Source: Ampullaceana balthica (Eukaryota; Mollusca; Gastropoda; Lymnaeidae). Taken from it: a stretch of DNA of 64,000 nucleotides. Location of the stretch: positions 760,729-824,728 of the forward strand of contig CALYLW010000121.1 of NCBI GenBank assembly GCA_944989445.1, read 5' to 3'. Of the stretch, positions 11,421-22,646 are shown piece by piece. Position 1 is the stretch's first letter. Each line of letters opens with the position of its first letter. Both the position numbers and the translations under genes were made by a program. The notes beneath the pieces were generated by a model. That model ran no database searches, was not told the DNA's origin, and saw only the letters and a program-made list of their open reading frames with translations.

Positions 11421-12092
11421 AGTATACCTTCAACGGGAGGTTGGGGGTCAAGGGCGGTCGGGCCTAACAGAGGGAGGCGGGAGAAATCGAAACCTAGAAG
11501 TAGTTGTACAGTTATAAGAGGTTAAAGATAAACTTTTCGGAAACGATCACACACAGCTTATACTATAAGTTATAGACGAACAATTTTGTGCGCTTTGTCC
11601 GAGAGCAAGGAATGTTAGGGACAGCGGTCAATAAAGTTTTGACATCGCAATCAGGCTGGGGGGGGGGTGAAGAAAAACTATCTTATCAAGGTAGGAGGGA
11701 GCCTGCAACAACAACACAAAGTGTTCAAAACAGCGAACTTGTCGGAGAGTAGCCTTCTTCGACGAACCAACAGTGACACCACATGACATGAATTTCACTT
11801 TTACTTTCGCCTGCTGACTCTAGTCATCGCCCCTGACTCTGCCAAAAATCACTGTTTACAGTGTTGTCCACGTCTCACATCACACATCTCTGCCTCACTC
11901 TTATATAACTTTCCGCTCGTTGTGCTCTTGTGTTCTACGTTGCAGCTAAGATTTGTAACAAAACTTTATTATTGCTTTGTTAAGCTGGGTTTTTTTCACT
12001 GTAGACTGCCTCCTGTCGACGCGCTCGTCTTGTCACTTTTCAGGCTTTTGAGTTCCTCGTATAATTGATTTCTATCTAGACCAGTGTCAAAA
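11421..12092. other. Non-coding spacer
   Basis: I see no exon, tRNA or tandem repeat here. Confidence 0.45.
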
Positions 12093-12670
12093 AGGTCAGA
12101 GGCGTGTTCTTCAAAGAAGGTTGCATTCACTGCTTGAAGAAGTATACGGGAACTAGGTCATGGACAATTTGTGGCATGTCGTCACCATAATTCTAAGGTT
12201 ACAATTTGTACATGGATTTAAAACAAGGCATTTGTTTTAAACAACAAAATGGCCAGAGAACCAAAGGAATCGAAGTAAAGCTTGAGAAGGGATTGTGGAA
12301 GGGATTTAACACCAAAAAAAAATTAGGGCTTAGAAATAGAGAGATTTAAAAAGGGATAAGGAAAAGTGTCAGGGCCACGAAAAGATCATAATCATTCAGA
12401 AGTGGGTCATGACTGAGGTCAATCGGTCACCATAAGACATGCTTGTCAAACGAAGACACGTCATGAAGTCCATCAAATAGGTACAAGTCAGGTTACGGGT
12501 AAAAAAAAGAGGTCTTTCAAACAAGATGGGGTAAAAATATTGGTAAAAAATTGGTTTCAAAAGAGGCAGGTCAAAAAGAGGAGGGGGTCGAAAACGTTTG
12601 CAAAAAGAGGCAGGTCTTAAAATGGGTCATTGAAAAAAAGGTCATGAGGTGTGTCAATAAGTTCGGGTCA
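12093..12670 (+). promoter_or_regulatory. Cluster of AGGTCA/GGGTCA hexamers on one strand
   Basis: Eight copies of the nuclear-receptor half-site (A/G)GGTCA occur in 578 bp, all on the plus strand: 12093, 12155, 12404, 12416, 12568, 12624, 12639 and 12665. Fewer than one would be expected by chance. Two pairs are closely spaced (12404/12416 and 12624/12639). The region also has GAGGCAGGTC-type phrases, so a decayed tandem repeat is an equally good explanation. Confidence 0.35.
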
Positions 12671-13105
12671 TGAACTCGATAAATGAAGGGATGTCATGTG
12701 AGGGATAAATCAGAGTGGGGTTCAAATAAACGAGGATAACGCGAGGGCAGGTCGAGTCAAACACGGGAGACTAAATTACACAAACGCGTAATCGATGGGC
12801 TGGTCACGTATAAATCATAAACTTGGACACACAGGGAGTTGACTGCGGGTGTTATGTCTTTATTGCGGCCATTTAAGACACGACCCAGATGAAGAGGTAG
12901 AAGGATCCGTCTAGTCTGAATGCACGCGCCAGTTAACCCAATCAGATCCACCTTATAATATAACCCCACTTGTGAAGGACACCCTCACAGTCAACAGAGA
13001 AGTTCGCAAAAAATGGTTATATTTGCGCCATTAAGTAACTTAAAAAATTATTTGAACTTTTATCGTTAAATGAAAGATCTCCAGACATTGTTACACGTAA
13101 CAAAC
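12671..13105. other. Non-coding spacer
   Basis: Nothing recognisable was found. Confidence 0.45.
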
Positions 13106-13147
13106 GTCTGTCTGTCTGCCTGTCTGTCTGTCTGTCTGTCTGTCTCT
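13106..13147. repeat. (TCTG)n microsatellite
   Basis: About ten GTCT/TCTG tetranucleotides with one GCCT interruption. Confidence 0.95.
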
Positions 13148-13265
13148 CTATCTATGTCTCTGGATTAATGAGTGAATAGATGGATGATGGATGTATGGAG
13201 GGATTCGTAATTAAAATATGGTAAATATTTTATTTTATCTCTGCAACTTGCTGAGTTTATTTTAT

Positions 13266-13450
13266 TGCCCGCTGGAGCCACAGTCACTCAATAAACGCTA
13301 TTGATAAAAACCACACGGGTTCGAGCCCGGGTACTGGCAAGGCCCATGGGGCATTGTGCTGGCCACACATTCCCCTGCTCGTTAGTGGTGGCTAAAAACT
13401 TGTGAACGCTACATCACTTGCCCCATAGTCCGTCATGGACTGGAAAGGGG
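13266..13450 (+). mobile_element. tRNA-derived SINE (family A, plus copy)
   Basis: A degenerate tRNA-like head ends in a B-box-like GGTTCGAGCCC at 13318-13328. A body follows with GCCCATGGGGCATTGTGCTG, CTGCTCGTTAGTGG and GCCCCATAGTCCGTCATGG, then a short tail GGAAAGGGGGTAATT. The body recurs inverted at about 32796-32925. A shared body at two unrelated sites supports a retroposed family. The tRNA head is too decayed to name its parent tRNA. Confidence 0.6.
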
Positions 13451-13590
13451 GTAATTAACTAACTGTAGATGCATCCAACTTCCACCACTTCTTTTTTTTA
13501 AAAATAATCCTCATGTTATAAATGTCACAGAAAAATTTAGAGAATTAAGAAATAGTTGGTTTATTTGTTATTAGGCTCCCGGTGCTTTCA

Positions 13591-13702
13591 TTTATCCACC
13601 TTATCCACCTTATCCACCTTATCGTCCTTATCCATCTTATCCACCTTATCCACCTTATCCACCTTATCCATCTTATCCACCTTATCCACCTTATCCATCT
13701 TA
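13591..13702. repeat. (TTATCCACC)n 9-bp minisatellite
   Basis: About 12 units of TTATCCACC with TTATCCATC and TTATCGTCC variants. Confidence 0.95.
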
Positions 13703-14186
13703 CTGACACCATGCAGCATCCAATATTACAGATTGATCACGTGATCTGAATATAGAAAATTTAAAAACAAAACAATCGTCTTGCGTTGATCGAGAATCGC
13801 CTGAAAAGCAACATCTGTTGATTCTATCTAGACTCAATATTGTTTTGAAACTAAATCTCAGAGCTCTTGTATATCCTCCATCCTATTCATCAATTCATCG
13901 GAATATTTTTAAAAAAAATTAACAACTATAAATAATAATAGTAATTAATATATTTGAAAAACAAAACTACTGCCACTGACAATTTAAACCATGCAGACAT
14001 GACCTGGATTACAATGAGGATGTGAGATTCTCGTAGAAGTCAAGGAAGATGGCTGGGTATGAGTGAGATACCGTTTCTAGAAGTCGTTACACATTTCAAC
14101 ATTCAACAGTGAACTTAGCCCCAAAATACCCAGCAACCAGAGGAGTTCATGTCAGTGTTTGCACCGACTTGTCAAACTGTTGAACA
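13703..14186. other. Non-coding spacer
   Basis: AT-rich sequence with no supported feature. Confidence 0.5.
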
Positions 14187-14440
14187 TTGGTACACACTGT
14201 CAAACCATGTCACACGCTGTCAAATCCTGTCACACATTTTAACCCTGTCACACACTGTCGAACCTTGTCACATGCTGTCAAATACTTTCACCCACTCATT
14301 TTAACACTGTCACACGCTGTCAAACCCTTTCACACATTGTTGAACCCTGTCACACGTTGTCAAACCCTGTCACACAGTGTCGAACCCTGGTATACTGTCA
14401 AAGCTTGTCAAATACCGTCAAACTCTGTTCAATGTAAATT
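14187..14440. repeat. Degenerate ~20-bp repeat (CTGTCACACNCTGTCAAACC)
   Basis: Units of about 18-22 bp combine TGTCACACGCT with GTCAAACCC. The spacing drifts and substitutions are frequent, so this is an old, eroding array. Confidence 0.8.
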
Positions 14441-16661
14441 CACAGCAGCACCGGACCAAGTTATTTTCACACACCTTGCCACACGCTGTTAATAGATGTC
14501 GATATTTTTATCAAGCTGTCCACACCCCGTACTACGGCTTGGCCGATTCACGTTAAAGTATTTAACTTATTAACACTGTCATAAATGAAGAGACTATAAA
14601 CCTTAGTTGGCTTATTTATCATCGTATGACGATTGTCCATCTTGACCATCTTACGTGTTTAGCACATAGTAATATTACACATGTTTTGATGGCAGCTAGG
14701 TGCCAATAGAAAAGCTTACGGGTCTACACAAGAAGGTAAAATGTAGCAGGTAGTGCTCCTCAATTCAAACGAGTCATATCTACTGGACGCGTTTTTAATA
14801 AATAATTTATTTTGTTTCTTTTAATAGTTTATTTATTTTAAAAGTGAGGGGGTGGGGGGGGGCGATATTTTAAAAAAGAAAACAATTGTCACATTGACAT
14901 GATTTTTTTAAATATTTTAATTATAATTATTTTTTTTGGGCAATTGAACTTCACGTTTAAAATAAGTCCATTTTACCGGATAACTGGCTATTCAGACGCT
15001 CAGGAACTAAGGTATATATTTGAACAAAGATAATATGCTGCAAATGCAAATGAAGATTGTGGTGCGTTACTGAGCTATTTGTTATAGTTTGATATGTATA
15101 TTAGTTTTATTGAACTTTTAAATGCGGTTCTAAAATATTTTATTTTGCACCCAACATTAATAGAGATATCATTAATTAAAAAAACAAATCAAAATAAAGC
15201 TTTGTCAACCTCCAAAAGTCTGAAGGGCAGGGGAATTACAGGTTGGCTGCCCCCCCCCCTGGCATACATATTAAAGAAGTGGGGAGACGCCCCTGCTTAT
15301 GGGGTGTTTCGGGTGTTTCAAAGATCAAAGCAGCACCTTCAGCTCCTAGTGCCCTCAATACCTTACTTTGCACTCTACGTCTTCCCGGTGCTCAATCAAT
15401 AACTCACGGACCTCGTCACGTGACGACTTCAAAAAATAAAATAAAATAAAGCTGCATCAATTCAAATTACAATTTCTCCGACAGCGAGGCAGGGCTTCTC
15501 AAACTGGCCCCGTCGACTCTCATTTCGTATCGATATTTACAAGTTTGACACACAGACTTGCTACACCGAGCGTTTTGAAATCCTAAACATTCGTTCGGGT
15601 CGGTTGGACTAGAATTTATCCCGCACCCGCCACAGTGGCAATAAGAACTGGTCATGTGACCAACATTTCATGCAGTTTTCTCACTGGTAGCAATAGCTGG
15701 TGGTAGGGCAAACTTTTCCTGTATGTGTCCTATTTTCAGTAACAAAACATTTGATTAATTACTTTTAACAAGTATGTGTACTACTTATGACATAGGCGTT
15801 TAAACTCATAAAAATAAAAAATATTCAAATATTAATGTATAAAGAAACTGTTTTTTGTCAATGAAATATTCATACATGTGATTAGAGTATTTCTTATAAA
15901 CTGAAATGTTTATGTATGCGAAGAAAATAGTTGCGATCTATGAAATATCCATGCATGTGAAGAAAGACTTTTGAATCCTCCCCACACAAGGAAATAAAGG
16001 AAGAAAATCCTTATTGTTCCGTCCAAGTTATAAAGTAAAAGTTATTCAATAAAGGACTGTACATTTATTAACCCTGAACTTTTTTACCGAGCCAGAAGAG
16101 AAAGCTCGATAATAGCCGTCCTATTTCAAAGAAATCTTCCAACTGTACGAAAACCACGCGCACACACATAAAGGAGTTCGATCAAGGTTCGCAGTTATTG
16201 AACACACACTGTAATACATATTTGAACAATACACATGAATGGGTTCGAGTATTTCTGTTTTATTTCGAGCACCTTTGACATTTTAGAAAAATTGTGTCAA
16301 ATGAGTGGCCTGGGGGTAAACCTGTCAATCTTTTCTACATATTATCTTATTCCAAATGTATGTCATCATTCCATTACCTTCTAGTTGTTATAATTGATGC
16401 AAAGAATTAAACAACATTTTATTTCATTGAGCCGTATAAGGAATTTGATACAACAGGTGGCCCGCATTTAAAAAAAAATATATATATTCGTTTCGAAATT
16501 TTCGAGCTAATACAAAGTAATTTGGAAAATTTTTGAGAGGAGAATGTGTTTGTGTGTGTGTGTGGGTCGACGACTACACTAAATGGCTTGCGATACAAGT
16601 TGTGGCCCGCTGGCCGCCTGTTGCACCTAAAGATCCCTGTCACTTGATTACCCCAGTATTC
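14441..16661. other. Long AT-rich stretch without a firm gene
   Basis: No repeats or exons stand out apart from the cysteine-rich minus-strand frame at 15467-15655, listed separately, and a GT run near 16545. A hAT-like terminus, CAGGGCTTCTCAAACTGG at 15489, has no partner. Confidence 0.45.
15467..15655 (-). CDS. Small cysteine-rich open frame, doubtful
   Basis: A 62-codon minus-strand frame starts at an ATG and reads YCHCGGCG early, then CLGFQNARCSKSVCQTCKYR. Seven of the 62 residues are Cys. The spacing could be a zinc-binding knuckle, but no known domain fits well enough to name. Its 3' end overlaps a hAT-like terminus, so it may be a fragment of transposon coding sequence. There is no signal peptide. 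Confidence 0.2.
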   Translation of the reverse strand: MTSSYCHCGGCGINSSPTDPNECLGFQNARCSKSVCQTCKYRYEMRVDGASLRSPASLSEKL

Positions 16662-16664
16662 TTA

Positions 16665-17834
16665 GGCTGTGGTTACACTACACGCCAATTCGCCAATCTA
16701 GTATACGCGCCAACGAGCATCTGAAACGTAATTTTGAGGGTGGCTACACTGCAAGCGTTTGCTTCAGCTGATATCGCGCGAATTTTCATTGTTTGTCTTG
16801 ACAACAACCTTTAATCTTTATCTTTTTGCTTTTATATAACACATTGTGTGTTTTTATATAGACATCGCCTACTTTCGTTTTTATTTGTTTAGCTTAACAA
16901 CCCCTGTTTTACGTTAATATTTGCATATAGAATTAGAATAGATAAAAATCATATAAATATATTCCCCCCCCCATTATTTTATTATGATGGGTAAAGATCA
17001 GAGAGACATTTGGTTAAACTCAAATCTTGTAGAGAGTTAAGAGTGTTGAATTTCATAAATTGAAAAATTGTTTCCTAAGCCTAAGGCCTAAGCCTTTTAG
17101 CCGCTGGCGCTAGAGTCAACGAAGTAGTTTGTAGTCCAAGAAGCTTTTATTTTTATGAATTTTTCAGTATGAGACCTAAAACATTTGTTTAGTTTTAAAG
17201 ATTAAATAGAATAAGACCACGTATTGAAAATTGTTTTTTTTAATTTGGAAATCAATTTCTCCCGAAGAAAGGCTGGCCTTAACACACTGAGGTAAGTTAA
17301 TTTGTGTTTGAAAAAAATAATTTTAAAAACTAATAAGGCTAATAATTATTATTAAAGTAAATTAATTAACATTAGTTAACTACGTATTGAACAATTTGAC
17401 AAATATCACTGTCATTTGTAGAAGTTTTGTTAGTGAAATTTTATCGCTTTAACGGTTTTTTTATATTTTTCAAATTAAGAATGTAGTTAATTTTCAAATT
17501 CAAAGCTTACATAATTCAGGGCAATAGATTATAGTGAAAGCAGCACATTATTATTCATGCATGAAAGCCAATTCTTATTTATTAAATGATCATTTACACA
17601 CATAAATTTACAATAAATGTCCGCCATTTTGTTGACTTTTGAAAGCAGACTCGCGCGATGCCGCTGTAAAAATCAAAATATCGCGCGTATACGGGCGTAT
17701 ACTGGCGTTTTTCACGCTGCTAGTGTAGCCACGCACACTATTATAATGTTATTGCATTTGTTTTTCTAGAGGTTTCAGATGCGCGTTCGCGCGTATACTA
17801 GGTTGGCGAATTCGCGTGCAGTGTAGCAACAGCC
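16665..17834. mobile_element. 1170-bp long-TIR element, PIF/Harbinger-like
   Basis: The left end from 16665 (GGCTGTGGTTACACTACACG) is mirrored by the right end finishing at 17834. Similarity extends about 65 bp, including AATTCGCCAA, CTAGTATACGCG and GCATCTGAAAC. Both sides are flanked by TTA (16662-16664 and 17835-17837). A 3-bp TTA duplication with GG-starting termini is typical of PIF/Harbinger. The interior is AT-rich with no transposase frame, so this is a non-autonomous copy. Inner GTGTAGCCACGC and GGCTACACTGC motifs extend the inverted symmetry. Confidence 0.75.
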
Positions 17835-18072
17835 TTATTCATCTATAACGTTTGAAGCCCATGCAAGGTACAAATCTACGTACAAATCACGATCAGACTT
17901 GCTGAAATGGATGAGAGAGAATTGTGGATTTAGCTCTCCTCGCATCCATTGCCCAGAAACGCGAAATCGATGTTCCAATCAATTAGCTGTTGCAGTAAAC
18001 AATGGAGCCAGAACCTTGAGCAAACAGGGCAATTTGTACAAGAAAAGTTGGGCCGCACAAATAAGCTCATAA
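17827..18072 (+). pseudogene. Possible partial coding remnant beside the Harbinger-like element
   Basis: The frame is open from 17827 to a TAA at 18070-18072. It gives a protein-like sequence including KSRSDLLKWMRENCGF, PRIHCPETRNRCSNQ and LYKKSWAAQISS. Composition is balanced, unlike the low-complexity frames elsewhere. The open frame begins inside the element's right end, so the upstream part may have been separated by the insertion. I do not recognise the protein. It could be a terminal exon, a transposon fragment or chance. Confidence 0.3.
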
Positions 18073-18455
18073 AATCCCAGAAAATTATAAACAAGGTTTT
18101 CAGAGCTGATCTGCCACAAACCTATTGAGATGAAACACCGATCATAAAGAATGTCTTAAAGGCCGGGGGATATTTTTTTAAATATCTGAAAAACTAATCC
18201 TGAGATTAGTCTATCAATTGATCAACAATTTATTTATTATAAAGGTTAATTCCATACAATTTATGTTTCGCAATATTTTATAAATGTTTGCTCGATGTTG
18301 TAATTCCGTTTATGCTGGTTGCCATTTTTATATGGATTATGCAGCATTTCATTTAATTAAAGAAAACAATTCGCTTGATTTTTTTTTCCATATAAGTCTT
18401 TGTGTATCTAATCGATTATAAGCAAAGATAATGTTTATTTTTAAATGACATACAA
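18073..18455. other. Non-coding AT-rich spacer
   Basis: No feature is supported. Confidence 0.5.
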
Positions 18456-18820
18456 TCTAAATCCACAAGCTAACAATACAACACGCACATGTCCCTCAAA
18501 TCCACAAGCAAACAATACAACAAGCAAATGCCCCTCAAATCCACAAGCTAACAATACAACAAGCACACGCCCCTCAAATCCACAAGCTAACAATACAACA
18601 AGCACACGCCCCTCAAATCCACAAGCTAACAATACAACAAGCACACGCCCCTCAAATGCACAAGCTAACAATACAACAAGCACATGCCACTCAAATCCAC
18701 AAGCTAACAATACAACAAGCACACGCCCCTCAAATCCACAAGCTAACAATACAACAAGCACACGCCCCTCAAATCGACAAGCTAACAATACAACAAGCAC
18801 ACGCCCCTCAAATCCACCAG
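18456..18820. repeat. 39-bp minisatellite, about 9 copies
   Basis: AATCCACAAGCTAACAATAC recurs every 39 bp, followed by AACAAGCACACGCCCCTC. Frames on both strands are open because 39 is a multiple of 3 and the unit has no stop. Confidence 0.95.
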
Positions 18821-18898
18821 GAGAAATACGCTAATATTGAGATCAAGATCATGTCAAGACTCCACAGTAAACAAAGATCTTTCATCAGCCACGCCCCC

Positions 18899-19024
18899 CA
18901 AAGGGAGATCACTATCTGTAATGGCCGAATCGATATCAGTCAGAACCAGCCCCCCTCCCCCAACCCACGTGCTGTGAGCAGATCGATGGCGGCCCTTGAT
19001 TTCATGACCTGGGGACCACCCAGG
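18899..19024 (+). CDS. Weak candidate internal exon
   Basis: A pyrimidine-containing acceptor CTTTCATCAG ends at 18898 and a donor CAGG|GTGAGC follows 19024. Between them one frame is open. It reads QREITICNGRIDISQ and ends AALDFMTWGPPR, with richer codons than nearby DNA. No domain is recognisable and no partner exon was found. Chance is a serious alternative. Confidence 0.22.
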
Positions 19025-19290
19025 GTGAGCTACAACAAGTGCCGCGTAAATCTTGGGATTATGACCAGTACACCTGGAAGGATCTTAAGATTAAAAGCTT
19101 GTGTGTGTGTGGGGTGGGGGAGGGTGGGAGTTTAAGGTCATTTGGTCCTCTCGATCAAATGGAAGTCGGTGGTTGAAAGTGTCTTGGGGGTCGACTTAAA
19201 CGTCACGTGCGATAAAGATCAAATCAAAATATGACCTTTTAATTCTATTTATCTGGGAACGACATGCCGTTTAGGCATGGTCTGTCACTA
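19025..19290. other. Spacer
   Basis: A short GT/G-rich tract lies near 19100-19130; nothing else was seen. Confidence 0.5.
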
Positions 19291-20275
19291 CAATACGACA
19301 CTCATACATTACATCCTACATGCTGCTCACACATTACATCAAATACGACACTCAAACACTACATCCAACACGACACTCATACATTACATCCTACATGCTG
19401 CTCACACATTACACCAAATACGACACTCAAACACTACATCCAACACGACACTCATACATTACATCCAACACGACACTCATACATTACATTCAACACGACA
19501 CTCATACATTACATCCTACATGCTGCTCACACATTACATCCAACACGGCACTCATACACTACATCCAACACGACACTCATACATTACATCCTACATGCTG
19601 CTCACACATTACATCCAACACGACACTCATACATTACATCCAACACGACACTCATACATTACATCCTACATGCTGCTCACACATTACATCCAACACGACA
19701 CTCACACATTACATCCAACACGACACTCATACATTACATCCTACATGCTGCTCACACATTACATCCAACACGACACTCATACACTACATCCAACACGACA
19801 CTCATACATTACATCCTACATGCTGCTCACACATTACATCCAACACGACACTCACACATTACATCCAACACGACACTCACACATTACATCCAACACGACA
19901 CTCATTCATTACATCCAACACGACACTCATACATTACATCCTACATGCTGCTCACACATTACATCCAACACGACACTCATACACTACATCCAACACGACA
20001 CTCATACATTACATCCAACACGACACTCATACATTACATCCTACATGCTGCTCACACATTACATCCAACACGACACTCATACAATACATCAAACACGACA
20101 CTCATACATTACATCCAACACGACACTCATACATTACATCCTACATGCTGCTCACACATTACATCCAACACGACACTCATACAATACATCCAACACGACA
20201 CTCATACATTACATCCAACACGACACTCATACATTACATCCAACACGACACTCATACATTTCATGTAACTTAACC
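19291..20275. repeat. 25-bp satellite with a 75-bp higher-order pattern, about 39 units
   Basis: Two monomer types alternate: A with CGACACTCATACATTACATC and B with TGCTGCTCACACATTACATC. B monomers start at 19321, 19396, 19521, 19596, 19671, 19746, 19821, 19946, 20046 and 20146. The spacing is 75, 125, 75, 75, 75, 75, 125, 100 and 100 bp, so trimers dominate the centre. Beyond 20275 the units decay within about 40 bp. All three forward frames stay open, an effect of composition. Confidence 0.97.
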
Positions 20276-20739
20276 CTCATCTATTACCTCCAATACAGTA
20301 CTCTTAAATTTCCTCAACAAAAGTTACGCCAAAAAATAATCGCGCTGGTGATTCGTGATATTTTCTTCTGTAAATTATAATAGACAAAATGTAATTCATT
20401 CAAGTAAAGTACTTCATAAGTATACAAAAAGATATTCCCACCCCAATCAGGTACGATACAAAACACTTATTTCCCGCCCCTGGACTATATAAATATGTAA
20501 ATTTTCACCGCCCCATTTTAAACCGCTTATTTACTATTTAAATATTAATTATCGAAAAGTTTAAGAAATAATACCAAATCAAATGTCTTAATATTATTTT
20601 AAAATTTTTTTACAACGGATATATCAGAAATTTTTGTTAGAAGGTTTGAGACCAATTGAACATTCGTGTTTCGAAATATATTCACGGAAATGTTTATTCT
20701 CCCTGCAATGTTGACAGCTGATGGGACCAGTGCAGGGTC
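20276..20739. other. AT-rich spacer
   Basis: No supported feature apart from the decaying edge of the 25-bp array. Confidence 0.5.
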
Positions 20740-20747
20740 CTGTACAG

Positions 20748-21048
20748 CAGTGCTTCTCAAAGTGTTGGTCCGCGGACCGGCGCCGGTCCGCGGGCCATCC
20801 GCTTCCGGTCCGCAGAAGTTGTCAAGAAAATACAGAAAAAAATTATTATAATCCTCCATTTGCAACCATTAATACTAACCCTATATACTATGTCAATTTT
20901 CTGCCATAAGCACATAAAATGAAACAAATAAAATAAAATAAAATACATTTCGCTACCATGTCAGTACAGGGAAAATAGTTCACCGATACCTGGTGCAATG
21001 GAAAAAATTCCCACTGGTCCGCCATACTAAAAAGTTTGAGAAGCACTG
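20748..21048. mobile_element. hAT-type MITE, CAGTGCTTCTCAAAGT family (copy 2)
   Basis: This 301-bp element starts CAGTGCTTCTCAAAGTG and ends TTTGAGAAGCACTG. It is flanked by an exact 8-bp duplication CTGTACAG (20740-20747 and 21049-21056). Subterminal GGTCCGCGGACC is palindromic. There is no coding sequence. It is the best-preserved member of the family. Confidence 0.93.
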
Positions 21049-21056
21049 CTGTACAG

Positions 21057-21802
21057 TACTCATGGCAGACCTTGTTTCACGCTCAGCTGGTCTTCCGGTA
21101 GAATGATTAGAGTTGTCTGGACCAAGACTTTGATCAACAGATGTAGCATTGGCATTTAATGATGGAGAATTGGTGTCTACCTGGCGGCTCTTTACAATCC
21201 CACACAAAAAAAGTCTTTAACGTAGTCGATAAAACTTTAATTGGTTGCAATGGCAACGCCATTCTTTTGGCGTTTCTTTAAATCTCAGTTTGAAAAGAGA
21301 AAACAATAACGCTGTTCACAACAAAAGTATTCTTTTTTGTTCCCTCATTTTTTACAAATTGATTGAAATTTCATTAATAAATGTTATATCATATTAAAGT
21401 ATTTACATTGCAACTTCTGAGACTAATCCCTAGAGGCAAAAAATGTGGGTGGGGGGGGGAGGCGAACTTAGCCTATGGATCGGAACTCCTGATTGGTTCA
21501 ATGAATTTCGTTTAAACACAGCAGTTAAAGGTTTTATTTCAACAGATAAACAAGCCAACTTCATTGTTTTGAAACGCCGCCCCTGATATACCTCCGTGCC
21601 TGAGTACTCAACAAATCTAAACCGCCTCTTGCTTTTAGGACCAGATGAAACACCAGGTGTGTTCATCCCTTGAGCTAAACTCAAAACATATTACGTAAAC
21701 CATGCAAAGCGATTCGTACCGTAGTGACGTCCTCGTCTATAAATAGACGTACAGGAATTCTCGAACCCAGACTGATGCTCAAGCTGAAGTGTTGCGAACA
21801 AT
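21057..21802. other. Non-coding spacer
   Basis: An 84-codon minus-strand frame at 21430-21684 shows no recognisable domain and lacks splice support. I leave it uncalled. Confidence 0.4.
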
Positions 21803-22646
21803 TGCATAGATGTTCAAAGAGCCAACTAAATCAATGGCATAGATGTTCAAAGAGCCAACTAAATCAATGGCATAGATGTTCAAAGAGCCAACTAAATCAA
21901 TGGCATATGTGTTCAAAGAGCCAACTAAATCAATGGCATAGATGTTCAAAGAGCCAACTAAATCAATGGCATAGATGTTAAAAGAGCCAACTAAATCAAT
22001 GGCATAGATGTTCAAAGAGCCAACTAAATCAATGGCATAGATGTTCAAAGAGCCAACTAAATCAATGGCATATGTGTTCAAAGAGCCAACTAAATCAATG
22101 GCATATGTGTTCAAAGAGCCAACTAAATCAATGGCATATGTGTTCAAAGAGCCAACTAAATCAATGGCATATGTGTTCAAAGAGCCAACTAAATCAATGG
22201 CATATGTGTTCAAAGAGCCAACTAAATCAATGGCATATGTGTTCAAAGAGCCAACTAAATCAATGGCATATGTGTTCAAAGAGCCAACTAAATCAATGGC
22301 ATATGTGTTCAAAGAGCCAACTAAATCAATGGCATATGTGTTCAAAGAGCCAACTAAATCAATGGCATATGTGTTCAAAGAGCCAACTAAATCAATGGCA
22401 TATGTGTTCAAAGAGCCAACTAAATCAATGGCATATGTGTTCAAAGAGCCAACTAAATCAATGGCATAGGTGTTCAAAGAGCCAACTAAATCAATGGCAT
22501 ATGTGTTCAAAGAGCCAACTAAATCAATGGCATAGGTGTTCAAAGAGCCAACTAAATCAATGGCATAGGTGTTCAAAGAGCCAACTAAATCAATGGCATA
22601 GGTGTTCAAAGAGCCAACTAAATCAATGGCATATGTGTTCAAAGAG
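21803..22646. repeat. 33-bp minisatellite, about 25.5 copies
   Basis: TTCAAAGAGCCAACTAAATC recurs every 33 bp. Three subtypes differ at one site: ATAGATGT on the left, a central block of identical ATATGTGT units (about 22070-22460), and ATAGGTGT mixed in on the right. The uniform centre with mixed flanks points to recent local amplification. It stays open in several frames but shows no sign of coding. Confidence 0.97.

Noticed and set aside
13266..13336. Functional tRNA gene around GGTTCGAGCCC
   Set aside because: The T-stem is mispaired and no acceptor stem can be drawn. The body downstream is repeated elsewhere.
19264..20380. Three overlapping forward frames of 317-367 codons rich in His and Thr
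   Set aside because: A 25-bp unit lacking stops shifts through all three frames. Simultaneous openness in three frames argues against coding.
18456..22646. CRISPR-like repeat arrays
   Set aside because: Repeats are contiguous with no unique spacers, and there are no cas genes; the genome is eukaryotic.
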